From Petunia secreta (Eukaryota; Streptophyta; Magnoliopsida; Solanales; Solanaceae): a DNA stretch of 64,000 bases. Both the position numbers and the translations under genes were made by a program. Below, in pieces: positions 44,978-56,974 of this stretch. The notes beneath the pieces were generated by a model that saw only the letters and a program-made list of their open reading frames with translations, had not been told where the DNA came from and did no database searches. The DNA lies in the NCBI GenBank assembly GCA_029990175.1, contig JARKIP010000033.1:16413001-16477000 (forward strand), given 5' to 3'. The stretch's first letter is position 1. Each line of letters begins with the position of its first letter.

Positions 44978-45535
44978 GAGACTGGAGATCCCAAGAACTA
45001 GGTTCAAGGAGAATACAAAGTTGTGTATGACGGTCCAACATTGTCAATTAAATGTTTGGTCCATTCTCGTGATGAGACAATGTTCAAGTACCAAGGATAA
45101 AATGCTAGAGGTATTTTTTAATGATTATCTAAGTTTGATATTGTAATTGTCAAACAGTGTATATCTATAGGATTACACGTTTAGAAATCACCTATGTAAG
45201 TGTGAAGTGGAAGCCGCTTCAAGGAGAATTCGGTATGGCCAGTTCTCTAAGCACTTATAAAACCAGGCGGTGTTCATGGCTGAAACGAACACAACAGTGA
45301 GAACCAAAGACGGTTAAGGGTTAGTTGTTTGACTTACGTTGTCTAGGTATACACCAAAGCTCAACGGTTCAAAGATATCAAATCTACCGATTGATCGAGT
45401 ATATCCGATGTATGTTCACTACGGAAAGTTCAAAGGGAAACCTACTTATCCGGATGCAACTAATTCTTTCTTGCAAATAACACAAGTCTGTCATGCATAT
45501 TTCTAACATAGTCATTCCCCATTCATATGGGGGAT

Positions 45536-46542
45536 TGTTGGGTTTAGTGGAAGAATGTGAATGGGAAATGGGTGAAAGGTGAAAATGTTCTTTTTTGTAA
45601 GGAAATGCACTTTCTCCCACATTGGTAGAGGAAAAGGCTTTTGTTGGGTTTAAATAGAGATTTACTTCTCTTAGCTCTTAAAAGGGTTGAGAAGAAGGGA
45701 AGCCTCGTGCCGTCGTCGTCGCTCGTCTCGGCTTTGGCTTCGGCTTCGGATTCGGATTCGGTCAATTGATATGATTAATTGACTTAAATTTTTGGACCAA
45801 CAAAACTAAAATATTAATTAATTAATATTTTAATCCGTTTTTGTAACGGGCAGCTGAAGTGAGTTCAGTATCGGGCAGCTGAAGTGAGTTCAGTACCGGG
45901 CAGCTGAAGTGACATCAGCAGATTAATTCCTCCACGTTTTTGCATTAAAGTCAGTCATTAGTGGTAGATTAATTCCTCCACATTAAAGTCAGTCATTAGT
46001 GGTAGATTAATTCCTCCATATTAAAGTTAGTCATTAGTGGTGGATTAATTCTCCCACGTTTTCTCATTAAATGCCGCCGTGTCTCTTCGTCTGCCCTTGG
46101 GTGGCCATATAAACTGGTCATTAGTCAGTCCTTGAGACATAGAGATATAGACAGAGACTCAACCTCGGACAGAGGATAGACACAACCTCGGACAGAGGAC
46201 AGACGAAACCTCGGGCAGAGGATAGAAACACTCAGGCAGAGAAAAACACTGACAGAAAACATATCTTACTGCATCCCCTCTCTTTCTGCATATTAAGTGA
46301 GTCGTGTGATTTGCTCCGTTCCTTTGTGTTCGCCGTGTTCTACCGTTTGAAGTGCCGCTACGGTAGAACTGTTATCCCGTTCCATCCTGGGAGAAATTAA
46401 CCCGTGAACCTTGGGCATTGTGAGGGGGTTAGATTTCTTAAGGAGACACAAGTAACTTGTGGGCTCGGGATTGTCCTATTACTAACAAATTATATAATGT
46501 AGGTTTTTGTATCTTCTAATTTATTTGAACGCAGGAGCAACA
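45536..46542 (+). repeat. Ordinary copia LTR nested in composite 3' LTR
   Basis: 1,007 bp, starts TGTTGGGTTTAG after the polypurine tract ATGGGGGAT, ends in the same CA as the composite LTR. Confidence 0.7.
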
Positions 46543-46547
46543 GTTTC

Positions 46548-47156
46548 ATACTTTTGAAAGTTGCAAACTTGGGTTTCTTAAATCTTACAGGAAACTAAGA
46601 ATGCAACATAAATAAACAATTAAAACGTCAAAAAGCCCGTGTGTACTGAAAAATACGATGATTATTTAAACCTGAATGATTGGAAAAGATAGTACGATCA
46701 AAATTGGATAAGTGTAAAGACATTTTGGAATTTCAAATATAAACGGTGTGTGACAGAAAATCTAGAGTTCTCACTTAGCTAAGTTTGTTATGACACCTAG
46801 AAAAATGTTTGTGTTTATGAAGTCATTTTTCAATGTTTAAATACATCTAATTGTGGTCTGAAAAGGAGAATAATTTTTATCACATGTGGGCAATGGCAAA
46901 AGTAATTTTTGTTTATAGATCTCTACAAGAACTACTGCACATTACTTGCTTCGATAAACACCCAAATATTGTGGTTAACCTTTAAAGTAACAAATATCAT
47001 TACCACTATTATAACTGTACATTATCAGAACAAAGATCATGTAATGAGATCATAGCACTTCGTAAGAACATCCTTCGTAATGGCATATATAGCCTCACCA
47101 GCAATAATGTTGAGCCTTTGGAGGCCTATGATGACACATTAAGCATTAATTAAAAT
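46548..47156. other. Intergenic, nothing recognised
   Basis: About 600 bases of AT-rich DNA between two copia elements without ORF or clear repeat. Confidence 0.5.
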
Positions 47157-47161
47157 AATAT

Positions 47162-48060
47162 TGTTATAATCTAGGCACCTCCTAAATACACTAGAAGGGG
47201 GTTGAATAGTGTCTACCGATTTTTCTTTGCACGGACTCGATTCTCCTGTGTCAAGAACCTTGTTCTTGACTTAACTGTTTGCCCTTATACACTACAACAC
47301 ACACAAACAAAAGGCACAAAGAACACGGTGTGTTTACGTGGAAAACTCCTTGCTCAAGGGAGAAAAACCACGACCCGCACTCTGGAATTTTAGAACTCAA
47401 TCCACTAACACAAAGAGCAAGTTTCTGATTACAAGACTCTGTAACCAAGGGGCTACACTCTAGACCCTAATTACTCAACAAAGCTACACTCTAGCTTTAC
47501 AAAGTAATCCCTCAAAAGTTCACCTAACACAATTGCTTCTAAGATAAGCAAATAGGTAAAAACAATGATCGCTCAAAATAAGACAACTTACTAATCAAGA
47601 ACCTAGACAAAATATCTAGACTCTAACTCTTTAACACCTCCAGTTGTCTTCTTTAGTTATCTCACGTTGAAAGTTGCTGGATCGCCTTTGTATGCTCTCA
47701 ACTCTCTTTTTGTGAATAACTGAATTCGGCTGCATCGACTACTTGTATTTATATGGGCATCAGAACCCTAGTTGAGTTCCACCAGGAAACCTTGTAATTT
47801 TGGTAAGACAAGATTCCTTGTGACTCTTTCCTTGTTTGAGTCCAACTCTTATTCGTACTTCGAAGACATAGCCTGGGCACCGCCTCTTTTAGTCTGACTA
47901 GGATGCATACTTCGTTCACGCGCCACTACTCCTAATTCCGCAGGGATTTGCAACCCACTAATCTTTTCGATCAGTCGTGCCCTCCTATTCAAGGACCAAG
48001 TCCTCCTCCAGAACCACTGGGTCCTTCTCGTTTGTCATTCTTCAAAACCTTTCTTCAATG
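47162..48060 (-). repeat. 3' LTR of second SIRE element
   Basis: Matches 56975-57863. On the + strand it opens TGTTATAATCTAGGCACCTCC where the other copy has TGTTACCTCC, a 10-bp difference at the very end of the LTR. The inner end has TG in place of the expected CA. TATATAAATA-like promoter box on the minus strand at about 47746-47756. Confidence 0.88.
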
Positions 48061-48074
48061 AATTCCCCCTTTTT
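48061..48074 (-). other. Polypurine tract of second SIRE element
   Basis: AAAAAGGGGGAATT on the minus strand, next to the 3' LTR; almost identical to that of the first SIRE element. Confidence 0.85.
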
Positions 48075-48525
48075 GATTATGACAAACAAATATTGCCAAA
48101 GAACCTGACTAGACATAAGTACCACAAGCAAAAAAAAAATAATGCAGTTTGAAAAAAATTTAAAACAGATGAGTTAGGTGACAAACACCCCAACATTTCC
48201 TTCTTCCCTCTTTTGGCATCATCGAAAAGATTCAAATACCTGCATGAACCAGTAAGTACTATCCAGTTTCGAGCACAAGGCAACAAGTCAGCTACAAGTT
48301 AACACACAGAAATAAGGCTAAGGGCCCAAGCAGAACCAGATATAATAGAACAGACCCAAAGCAATCAAAAGAAATTTAAAACCATTTATCCAGGGTGTGA
48401 CAGCTGCACAACCCTATTAAGTACACAACATAAAAATGATTGTCTTAAAGTCACATATCAAGGAAGGACACGGAAAGAGAGAATAAAGGGTATTTAACAA
48501 GGACAGGGAGGAAGCAAGGTAGGAC
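48075..48525 (-). other. 3' non-coding region of second SIRE element
   Basis: No ORF of substance between the 3' ORF stop and the polypurine tract. Confidence 0.55.
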
Positions 48526-50756
48526 TTAGAGCTGTAAGTTGAAGTGCTTGACAAGTGTCTCAAGGTTCTTCGTATTCTTGGCCATTTCCATCACCAGCTC
48601 GGCCTCATACTTGTGACACTCAATTTTCAAGCGATCAATTTCTTGATCCTTCATCTCCAGCTTCCTATGCAGCTCAACATTCTCTGTATTCACTTCAAGA
48701 ACATGACTCTCTAGTTCTTTTACTGCTGCAATTGCTTCATCTGGGCCATAGTCCTCACTTTCTTCAGACTGCTCCTGCTTAACCTGCACTGGTTTCTTGG
48801 AAGCTCTCTTCTCTTTAAAGAAATCACAACTTTTCAACACATTATACCCAAACATTTGATGAATGGTGGGTTTTTTTCCTGCTTCCAAAGGAACTCCAAA
48901 GTGCTCAAGAACCTGCTGTAGGATATAGGAATGCACCAAGGAATGTGGCTTCTGATCAGTATCTGCAATCCTCTTAATATGTCTGATTATCAGACCAGGT
49001 AGATTTATCCTCACTCCTCTGTCCAGCAGGTCCATGTAGGTCAAGTCAAGGGCACTGGCCTCACTGTTCCTCTCTCCCCTTGGCAACAAGAACCTACGCA
49101 CAAAATCAAACAACAACTGATGAGCCGACTTCATTTCCTTCTTGTCAACCTTCCTGAGTTTTGGTTTCCCTGAGAACTTTTTCACAACACTCAGAGGAGT
49201 CACTCCATTTGTTCTTTTTGGCCATTTTAGCTTGACATACCTGCAATAACCCTTAGAAGGCACATCAAGTATCACTCCCAGCTCAGTCCTTCCAAACTCA
49301 ATCTCAACTCCCCTCACAACAGAAAATACTCTCCTAGCAGCAACCCTGCAATTTGTGTAGAACTCCCTGATTTCATCAGAGTACAGCAGCCTATCATTGT
49401 TGGTAAATAGACCTAACCACCCTTGATCCCCTACCATCCTGAGTAAGGGCTTCATGTGGTGCTCCTTCACATCACCCAGGATGCTCCCAGCCAATACCTG
49501 GTGTTTTGCAAAGAAGGCTGTTCTGTCTACCTCCTCAGAGTCTTTTCTCTTCTTTTTGCTTTCTAGCTCACTGTCTGTATCTGAGTCATTGGGTTCCACA
49601 TAGCTACCAGCTTCACCCTCCTTTTTCTCAAGCTTCTGCTCTTCCTCCAGTTTTCCAGCCTTCACATTCTTGACTGTTTTTTCCAGCTTATCAACCTTTG
49701 CTAACTGCTGCTTCAAGGCTGACCTTGTTGCCACCCTTCTTGAGAAAGAGGCGGGTTGTGCAGCAGTTTTGTCATCACTCTCAGTCCTCTCCTCCTGAGA
49801 GTCCTCACTAGATTCATCCACCAGTCTGCTCGTGGGCACAGACTTTACCCCTTTCAACAAACTTCTTCTCTTGTCAGGCTCCACTATGGTCTCACTTACA
49901 AACACCACTTCTTCTCTTCACCTTCATTTATCAGCTTTTCATCTTCCTCTCCAAACCTTCTTTTTACACTTTTTCTTTTTGTTTCTTCAACTTTCTCTGC
50001 AACTTTCTCACTTTCCCCTTTGCCTTCTGCAATTTCCTCATCCTTTTTCTCTTCAGAGTCCGTCCATTGTAGTTCTGCGTCATCAGTCACAATAGGACCT
50101 GAGTGAGAACTCGGTTCTTCACTCAAGTCCTTTGCAGCCTCAGCACAACTAGGTCCTCCAACAACTGGACCTTCAAGTACAGACCTCTCTTGAATTTCCT
50201 CAGTAGGAGCAACCCCTAAACTAGGTTCACTAACATATTCCTTTTAGGATTCAGTGGAGTCCTCCTCTCTCAGTTTTTCTATCACCTTTTCAACTACATC
50301 AGCCTCCAACACACTTTCAGTTACTAAGGGCACATGTAACCTGGCCTTAGGTTCCTCCTGAACAATCTTTTTGTTCTCCTCAACTACCTTCCCCCTACCA
50401 GATATTCCACTGGACTCTACCTTTCCTATGATTTCATCTAATCCTTTTAACAATATTTCAATACTCACTTTTTCAGGACTTTTTACAACTTCTAAAGCCG
50501 TAGAAGTAGATAGAGTAGAGTCAAGTACTACCTCAACCGTTCTGTCAGAAGAGACTAGTTCTGTAGGCGTAAGAGACGAGGATCTGACCGCCATCTTCTT
50601 GACCAATTTCTTTCCTCCCTTTTTGAGAAACTTTGACCTAGCCCTGACAATTCTCTCTGCAAGAGTAGAGGGAGGGGGTTTTGGAGTAGATTTCTTGGAC
50701 GTGTGGGTTTCGGAGGTTTTAGCAGGTGATGCTGATGTAGATTGTGCTTGAGACAT
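48526..50756 (-). pseudogene. 3' ORF of second SIRE element (accessory protein), one stop and one frameshift
   Basis: Likely start MSQAQSTSASP at 50756. A TAA near 50246 and a frame change near 49900 break it; the rest (49908-48526) is open for 460 codons. Layout: Ser/Pro/Lys-rich N-terminus, alternating acidic and basic stretches, folded domain with EIREFYTNC, VRGVEIEF, GYCRYVKLKWP, YMDLLDRGVRINLPGLIIRH and LEHFGVPLEAGKK, then a coiled coil (ELESHVLEVNTENVELH and onward). No signal peptide or membrane helix is seen. Homologous by eye to the 3' ORF at 22.4 kb. Confidence 0.8.
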
Positions 50757-51400
50757 GGTGATTGAGGTTAGGATTTTGAAATTAAGATGAAAGGGATTTT
50801 TCAATTTTTAGTGTGAGAGAATAGACGGAGTAGAGAGAAATTGTTTGCAAGTATATTTGTTTCATTTCTGTCAAACGAGAAGTGAGAAGAAGTAATGGTG
50901 GTGGGGGTTTTACTAGGGAACTGATATTAATGATGGCTAAAAAGGTGAAAAGCAGCTTTTTGAAGTTTTGAAAACCGGGAAAAGGGTATTGATTTGACGG
51001 TTACAAGACTTACCCAAATAAGGTCTTTTTAATGAAGTGGGGTTCGGTAAAGTCTAGTGGAAGTCTAAGCAAAAAGGAATTTGTTCCTATAATTAAGGGC
51101 AGTTACAAGAACATGGGAAGACTTCCTTGACACACGTATAATTGACAATCAATCTTAGTTATGACACTTAACATAAATAGCTTGAGTTGATGTACCTAGA
51201 CATGGTTCCTCATGCTTGCCTTGGTTCTTTCTACGTACCTTGTAGGTTCTTTCATGGGAACATATTAGCCCAACCTGGTGCTAATCAGCTGAACAAGTAT
51301 ACTTAATAAAGTACAAAATTTAGACTGGACAATAATCACAATAGTTACAAACAGGTTGCTGAACACTTAACTAACCAATCATTGGGGAACAAATACTGAG
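50757..51400 (-). other. Spacer between pol and 3' ORF, second SIRE
   Basis: No coding signal. Contains several GGTTCTT / AAGAACC words. Confidence 0.5.
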
Positions 51401-52859
51401 TCATCCGTGTATTTTGGTCATCCCTAACTCCAACATGTTCCTCTCAAACTGAACTTTGTTCAGTGCTTTGGTAAATATGTCAGCAATCTGATCTTCAGTC
51501 CTGCAAGAATTCATAGTGATCAAACCCTTTTCTACATTGTCTCTAAGAAAATGGAGTCTAATATCAATGTGCTTTGTTCCTTTATGTTGGACTGGGTTCT
51601 TGGCAATATTCAGTGCACTTGTGTTGTCACAGAAAATGGGCACAGCTCCACATTTAATTCCAAAGTCCTCCAACTGCTGTTTGATCCACAGCAATTGTGA
51701 GCAGCATGATACTGCTGCTACATACTCAGCTTCTGCAGTAGATAAGGCTACTTAGTTCTGCTTCTTTGTTGCCCAAGAAACTAAGCAGGGACCAAGAAAG
51801 TGTGCCATTCCTAAAGTGCTCTTCCTGTGCACCAAGTGACCTGCATAATCTGCATCAGCAAAACTAATTAGTTCAAAAGTACCTCCCCTTAGGTACCATA
51901 AACATAGATCCTAAGTTCCTTTCAAGTATCTCAAGATCCTCTTCACAGCTATCAAATGTGACTCCTTAGGCTTTGACTGAAACCTAGCACACAGTCCCAT
52001 ACTGTATACAATATCAGGTCGACTGGCTGTGAGATAGAGAAGTGAACCTATGATTCCTCTATATTTTGTCTCATTTGTAGAAGGACCTAGTTCATCCATA
52101 TCCAGCTTGGTTTCAGGAGCAATGGGAGTGGTCATTTCTTTAGCTCCTTCCATGTAAAATTTATTCAGAAGTTCCTTGACATATTTTTGCTGATGAATCA
52201 TGGTTCCTTCAGGCGTTTGTTTTATCTGCAATCCTAGGAAGAAATTGAGTTCTCCCATCATGCTCATTTCAAATTCACTGCCCATTAATTAAACAAATCC
52301 CTTGCACAGCTCCTCAACAGTGGCTCCAAAAATGATATCATCAACATATACCTGTACCACTAATAGATCCTTTCCTTTCTTCTTTAAGAATAGTGTGTTA
52401 TCAATCTTTCCTCTTGTAAAACCATTCTTCAATAGGATTCCTGATAGTCTCTCATACCAGGCTCTTGGGGCTTGCTTCAGTCCATAGAGTGCCTTATCTA
52501 GTTTGTAAATATGATTAGGAAATTCGCTGTTCACAAAACCTGGTGGCTAAATTACATAGACTTCTTCATTCAGATACCCATTCAAGAAGGCACTCTTCAC
52601 ATCCATCTGATACAGTGTGAACTCCATGTATGTAGCAAAGGCAATCAATATTCTAATAGCTTCCATTCTTTCCACTGGTGCAAAAGTTTCATCATAGTCA
52701 ATTCCTTCTTCTTGACTGTATCCTTGGACTACCAATCTAGCCTTGTTTCTTGTTACTATACCATGCTCATCCAGTTTATTTCTGAACACCCACTTTGTTC
52801 CAATTATTGATCTGTCCTTTAGCTTAGAAACCAGGTGCCACACTTTGCTTCTTTCAAAC
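51401..52859 (-). pseudogene. RT and RNase H of second SIRE element
   Basis: Segments 52843-52547, 52534-52289, 52285-51911 and 51694-51401 in one frame separated by stops. RT shows GTKWVFRNKLDE, ARLVVQGYSQEEGIDY, YALYGLKQ-type ALYGLKQAPRAWYERL and VYVDDIIFGAT (about 52338). RNase H shows the end FCDNTSALNIAKNPVQH and ADIFTKAL. Several of the breaks are TAG/TAA where glutamine is usual in the family. Confidence 0.85.
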
Positions 52860-54594
52860 TAATGAAGTTCATCCTGCATGGCTAGAACCCAATCCGGATC
52901 TTCTAGAGCTTTTTTTACATTCTTTGGTTCCAAAGATGGCAGGAAAGCAAAGAATGCACAAAAGTTCTTCAAGGCCGATCTGGTCATGATCCCAGTATCC
53001 AATTCTGATAATACATTCTCCAAAGGATGAGAGCTTTGGTGCTTCCATGGTCTGGGTTGGATATGATGAGAAGAACCTCCAGCATCACTTAGGGTAGGTT
53101 TTTCCTGTCTTGTTGAATCGTCAACTTCATCTGATGTTCCCCCTGTCATATTGACTCCTTGTTCTCGTGAAGTTGAATCCTCACCTGATTCTTCTTTGTC
53201 TTCTGGATCTTCAGAGTCAGCCGCACCATCTTCTCGAGTAAGGCCAATTGCCTGATCATCTACTTCAGTTTCATCTACTGCTTTATCGGATTCATCAAAA
53301 ACCACATGCATATTTTCCTCCACTATTTGTGTTCTTTTATTAACACCTTATATGTTTTTCTTTGAGTAGAATAACCAAGGAATATTGCCTCATTACTTCT
53401 AGCATCAAATTTCCCCAATGGTTCCTTTCCGTTGTTGTGGACAAAAAATTTACAACCAAAGGGTCTCATGTGTGCAATATTTGGTTTCCTTCCTCTGAGT
53501 AGCTCATATGGGGTCTTGTCAACAATAGCTCTTATGGAGCATCTGTTCAGCAAATAGCATGCAGTGTTTATTGCTTCAACCCAGAAATTTCTTGCAAGAC
53601 CACTTGACAGCAGCATAGTCCTTGCCATATCCTCCAGAGACCTGTTCTTCCTTTCAACTACTCCATTCTGCTGTGGAGTTCTCGGTGCAGAGAAATTATG
53701 ATCGATGTTGTGTTTTGCACAATAATCCGAGAATTTTGAGTTTTCAAATTTGGTTCCATGATCCGATCTCATGCTAACAAGTTCCAGGCTCAACCTTTTC
53801 TGCACAACACCAGCCCAATTTTTGAAGCTATCAAAGGCTTCATCTTTGGAAGCAAAGAACAAGGTCCATGTGTACCTAGAGTAGTCATCAACAATTACGA
53901 ACACGAACACGAACACGAACACGAACCTCTTTCCTTCTCTGCTCTTGACTCTCATAGGTCCACACAGATCCATATGTATCAATTCTAGTGGTTTTGATGT
54001 ACTCACCACCTTCTTTGATTTAAAGGATGATTTCATATGCTTCCCTCTCACACAAGCATCACACATTTTTATATTTTCAAATCTCTTACTAGGCAGTCCA
54101 CGAACCAGCTCCTTTGATTCAAGCTTGTTGAGTTGTGAGAGACTTGCATGACCCATTTTTTTGTGCCACAAATAAGAATCATTTTCTTGCACGTTCAAGC
54201 ATGTTAAGTTGTTTTTAGGCAGTGATTTCAGTGATGCTTTGTACACGTTGTTCACCTTTTTTCCTTCCATAACAATTTCTCCACTTTGTAGGTTCCTCAC
54301 AATGCACCCTACAGAGGAGAACCTCACTTCATTTCCTCTATCACACAGTTGAGAGATACTCAGCAGGTTGTGTCTGAGACCATCGACACAGTATACGTTT
54401 TCAATTGCATGATCCAGAGTTCTCCCAACTTTTCCAATTCCTACGATTTGACCACTTTTTCCTCCTCCAAAGGCTACACTGCCTCCTTGAAATACTGCGA
54501 GTGAGAGAAAGTTTCTTCTGTCTCCAGTCATGTGCCTTGAACAACCGCTATCAAGAATCCAACTTGGGTTGTTCTCCCTCACTCCAGCTTGCAA
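52860..54594 (-). pseudogene. Protease and integrase of second SIRE element
   Basis: 54594-53323 is open: protease LDSGCSRHMTG (about 54550), integrase zinc finger LWHKKMGHAS to CDACVRGKH, core VDDYSRYTW, RSDHGTKF and VVERKNRSLEDM. A hexanucleotide repeat inserts extra F-V pairs just before the first catalytic aspartate. A frame change near 53325 leads to the linker (53323-52860, ENMHVVFDESDK). Confidence 0.85.
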
Positions 54595-54600
54595 AACAGA

Positions 54601-56916
54601 TTAAGGGTTAGCTTTAGGAACCCAGACAAGCTTAGGTCTCTTCTTATGAGAAAATGGATAAATCAAATCCTTTTTAGCCCATTTAGGTAGAACAATTCTT
54701 TTATTCTTGGTCTTCGCCTTGCTTGCATTCATGCACCTTTGTCTGTAATGACCAGTTCCACCACAGAAGGTACACAACATGTTACAAAGCAATCCTACAT
54801 ACTTGCTTTTAGGATTATATGGAGGCAGTGGTTTCTTGAATCCTAGCCCTTGTTTTCCCTTGTTCTGATTTTCAAGAACCCAGTTCATTGCCTCAGAAGA
54901 CTTATTCCATTTTGTTAATATGGTAAGCTCATATTTAGATTTTTCAACCTTCTGATTTAAAATCCTGTTCTTTTCAGTTTCCTGATACAGGATCTCATTT
55001 GCTCTTTTAAGTTCATTTTCAAGAAAGCTTTGAACTTCACTTATTACTTGCTTACCATTTACACTCTCCTTTAATCGATTGAGTTCCAATTCCAGTTCTG
55101 TGATCTTAGAGTTTGACACAAGAGTCTGCCCTTTTAAAATGTCATTAATTTCTTCCAGTTCAATGTTTTGTTCTTGAAGACTCTTGTGCTTAGTTCTGAG
55201 ATCACTCATATTTTTAGTTAATTTATCTTTCTCAATTTTCTCCTTTTCATAACCCTCAATTAAAGTGGCAGTGATTAAGATCAAATTTTCAGTAGAGTAT
55301 GTATGTAAATTTTCTTTAAGATCAGATAGACATACCTCTGCTGAATGAGCAGCTTCCTCTCCATCAGTTGCCATAAGAGTTGTGTCCTTCTTTTGGTCAC
55401 CTTCTGTGTACATTTCCTTTAGCTTTTCCCACACTTCTTTAGCGGACTTGTATTCAAGTATCCTTACTAACATATCAGTAGTCAGCCCTCTCCGGAGGTA
55501 CAATTCAGCTTTGGAATTTGCATATAGCCAGTCTAGGTCTTGAGGATCTAGTTCTTCTACCATCTTTGGAACCAGAACACCATTTGCTGCTCTCTTTACA
55601 GGAACATGAGGTCCTCTCTTCACAATCAACCAGAGACTGTAATCTGTTGCTTGAAGAAAGTTTATCATCTGTTTCTTTCAGCACTTGTAGTTAGTCCCAT
55701 TAAACATAGGTGGCTTTGAGGGATCTCTTCCTCCTCTGAACTCCCGAGGATCTTCCTCATCTGAACTGACATCAGTCAACCCCATCAATGCTAGTGGAGA
55801 TTCATCTCCAGATTCCTTTTCATGATCAGATTCACTGTCAGTAGGTCCCCATGTAGCATAGAAAGCTTCCTTTATCTTTTTTCTTTCTGCTCTGAAGTTT
55901 GGAGGTCGTCTCACCTTCTTCTTATCTTTGTCATTCTCCCTTGACGCCTCTTTTTCCTTTCCCTTTGTTGCTCGATTCTTCATCCATTCTGCTTCCCACA
56001 TAGGACAATCCATGACAGCGTGATCCTTCTTGAAGCACTTGAAGCATCCTGAGTAATCAGGGCTATCAACTATGTTCTTCCTTCCAGAATTCTCCTTATT
56101 GTTTCTTTTGAACCCTTTGAACTTTCCCAAGTTAAACTTCTGTCTCGGAGCACTAACCATTGCTGCTTCAACTAATTGCAAATCAATAAAGTCCTCAGTT
56201 TCATCAGTTGCTTCGAGCGCAAGGGTCTTGTCCTTCTTGAGAGCTGGTTTGGTTTTTGAATCTTTCATCATCTCATGTGTTTTCAAACTTCCAACCAGTT
56301 CTTCAAGTTTGATGGATTTGAGAGGTTTGGACTCAATGATAATAGTCATCTTGGGTTCCCAAGCCTCAGGTAACACATTCAGAATTTTATCCACCATCTC
56401 TACTTCAGACAACTCCATGTCCAGGGATCTCATCTCATTAGTAATAATGGTCAACCTAGTCATCATAGCCTGAATTGATTCCTTCTTTCCCATAGAGAAC
56501 AACTCAAATTGTCTTTTCAGCATTCTTTTCTTGGAGTCTTTCACTTCAGTGGTTCCTTCATGTGCAACTTGCAGGGAATCCCATATTTCCTTAGCAGTCT
56601 TATAAGGTGATACTCTATTAAACTCCTCAGGGCCAAGACCACAAATTACCAGACGTTTAGCTTTGTGATTCTTTTCAATCATCTTATAGTCCGCCTCATT
56701 GAACTCCTCTTTTGACTTAGGTTCTTCTTTGGCAGTAGCTCCTTCACCCACTATTTTGGTAGGGGTCAAATTTCCTTCATATACTATAAGCCATAGTTAG
56801 TCTTCAGCACATATGTAATTTTCCATCATGTTCTTCTACCAAGCATAGTACTGCCCATTGAACTGTGGGGGCCTTTGAACTGACTGTCCTTCAGTGATGG
56901 TAGGTGGTGCACTCAT
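54601..56916 (-). pseudogene. Gag of second SIRE element with a duplicated N-terminal module
   Basis: Start ATG at 56916 (MSAPPTITEGQ). Two stops follow early; then 56769-55678 is open, and a TGA at 55680-55678 is followed in frame by 55668-54601. First module: PPQFNGQYYAW, AKEIWDSLQVAHEG, zinc knuckle CFKCFKKDHAVMDC (about 56010-56050). Second, divergent module: PPMFNGTNYKC, LWLIVKRGPHVP, AKEVWEKLKEMYTEG. Then a long coiled coil and a second zinc knuckle CTFCGGTGHYRQRC (about 54735-54776). Ends with LVWVPKANP and TAA, directly before the protease frame. The first SIRE element has no second module. Confidence 0.8.
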
Positions 56917-56958
56917 GATTCTGATCCTTCTCAAGGTGTTAACCTAGCACGAGAAGAC

Positions 56959-56973
56959 CTGCTCTGATACCAC
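56959..56973 (-). other. Primer binding site of second SIRE element
   Basis: TGGTATCAGAGCAGG on the minus strand, one base from the LTR end. Confidence 0.9.
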
Positions 56974-56974
56974 T

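Larger units (their letters stand above)
39285..46542 (+). mobile_element. Copia element with composite LTRs containing RNase H
   Basis: Outer repeats of 2,485 and 2,510 bp start TGCACTTCCCC and end GGAGMAACA and are flanked by GTTTC (39280-39284 and 46543-46547). Between them lie gag, protease and integrase of a Tnt1-94-like copia, but no RT core. Each outer repeat holds an RT tail, RNase H, a polypurine tract and a normal copia LTR of about 1 kb. No tRNA-Met PBS was found after the 5' repeat. The element looks non-autonomous. Confidence 0.75.
44033..46542 (+). repeat. Composite 3' LTR
   Basis: As the 5' copy but 25 bp longer. It has one additional unit of about 37 bp (TTAAAGTCAGTCATTAGTGG and onward, about 45948-46020), while a 12-bp segment near 41185 is absent. 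Ends GGAGCAACA and is followed by GTTTC. Confidence 0.8.

Noticed and set aside
47202..47448. Small ORFs inside the SIRE LTRs (also 57054-57273)
   Set aside because: Lie wholly within U5/R-like LTR sequence, on both strands, without domain similarity.
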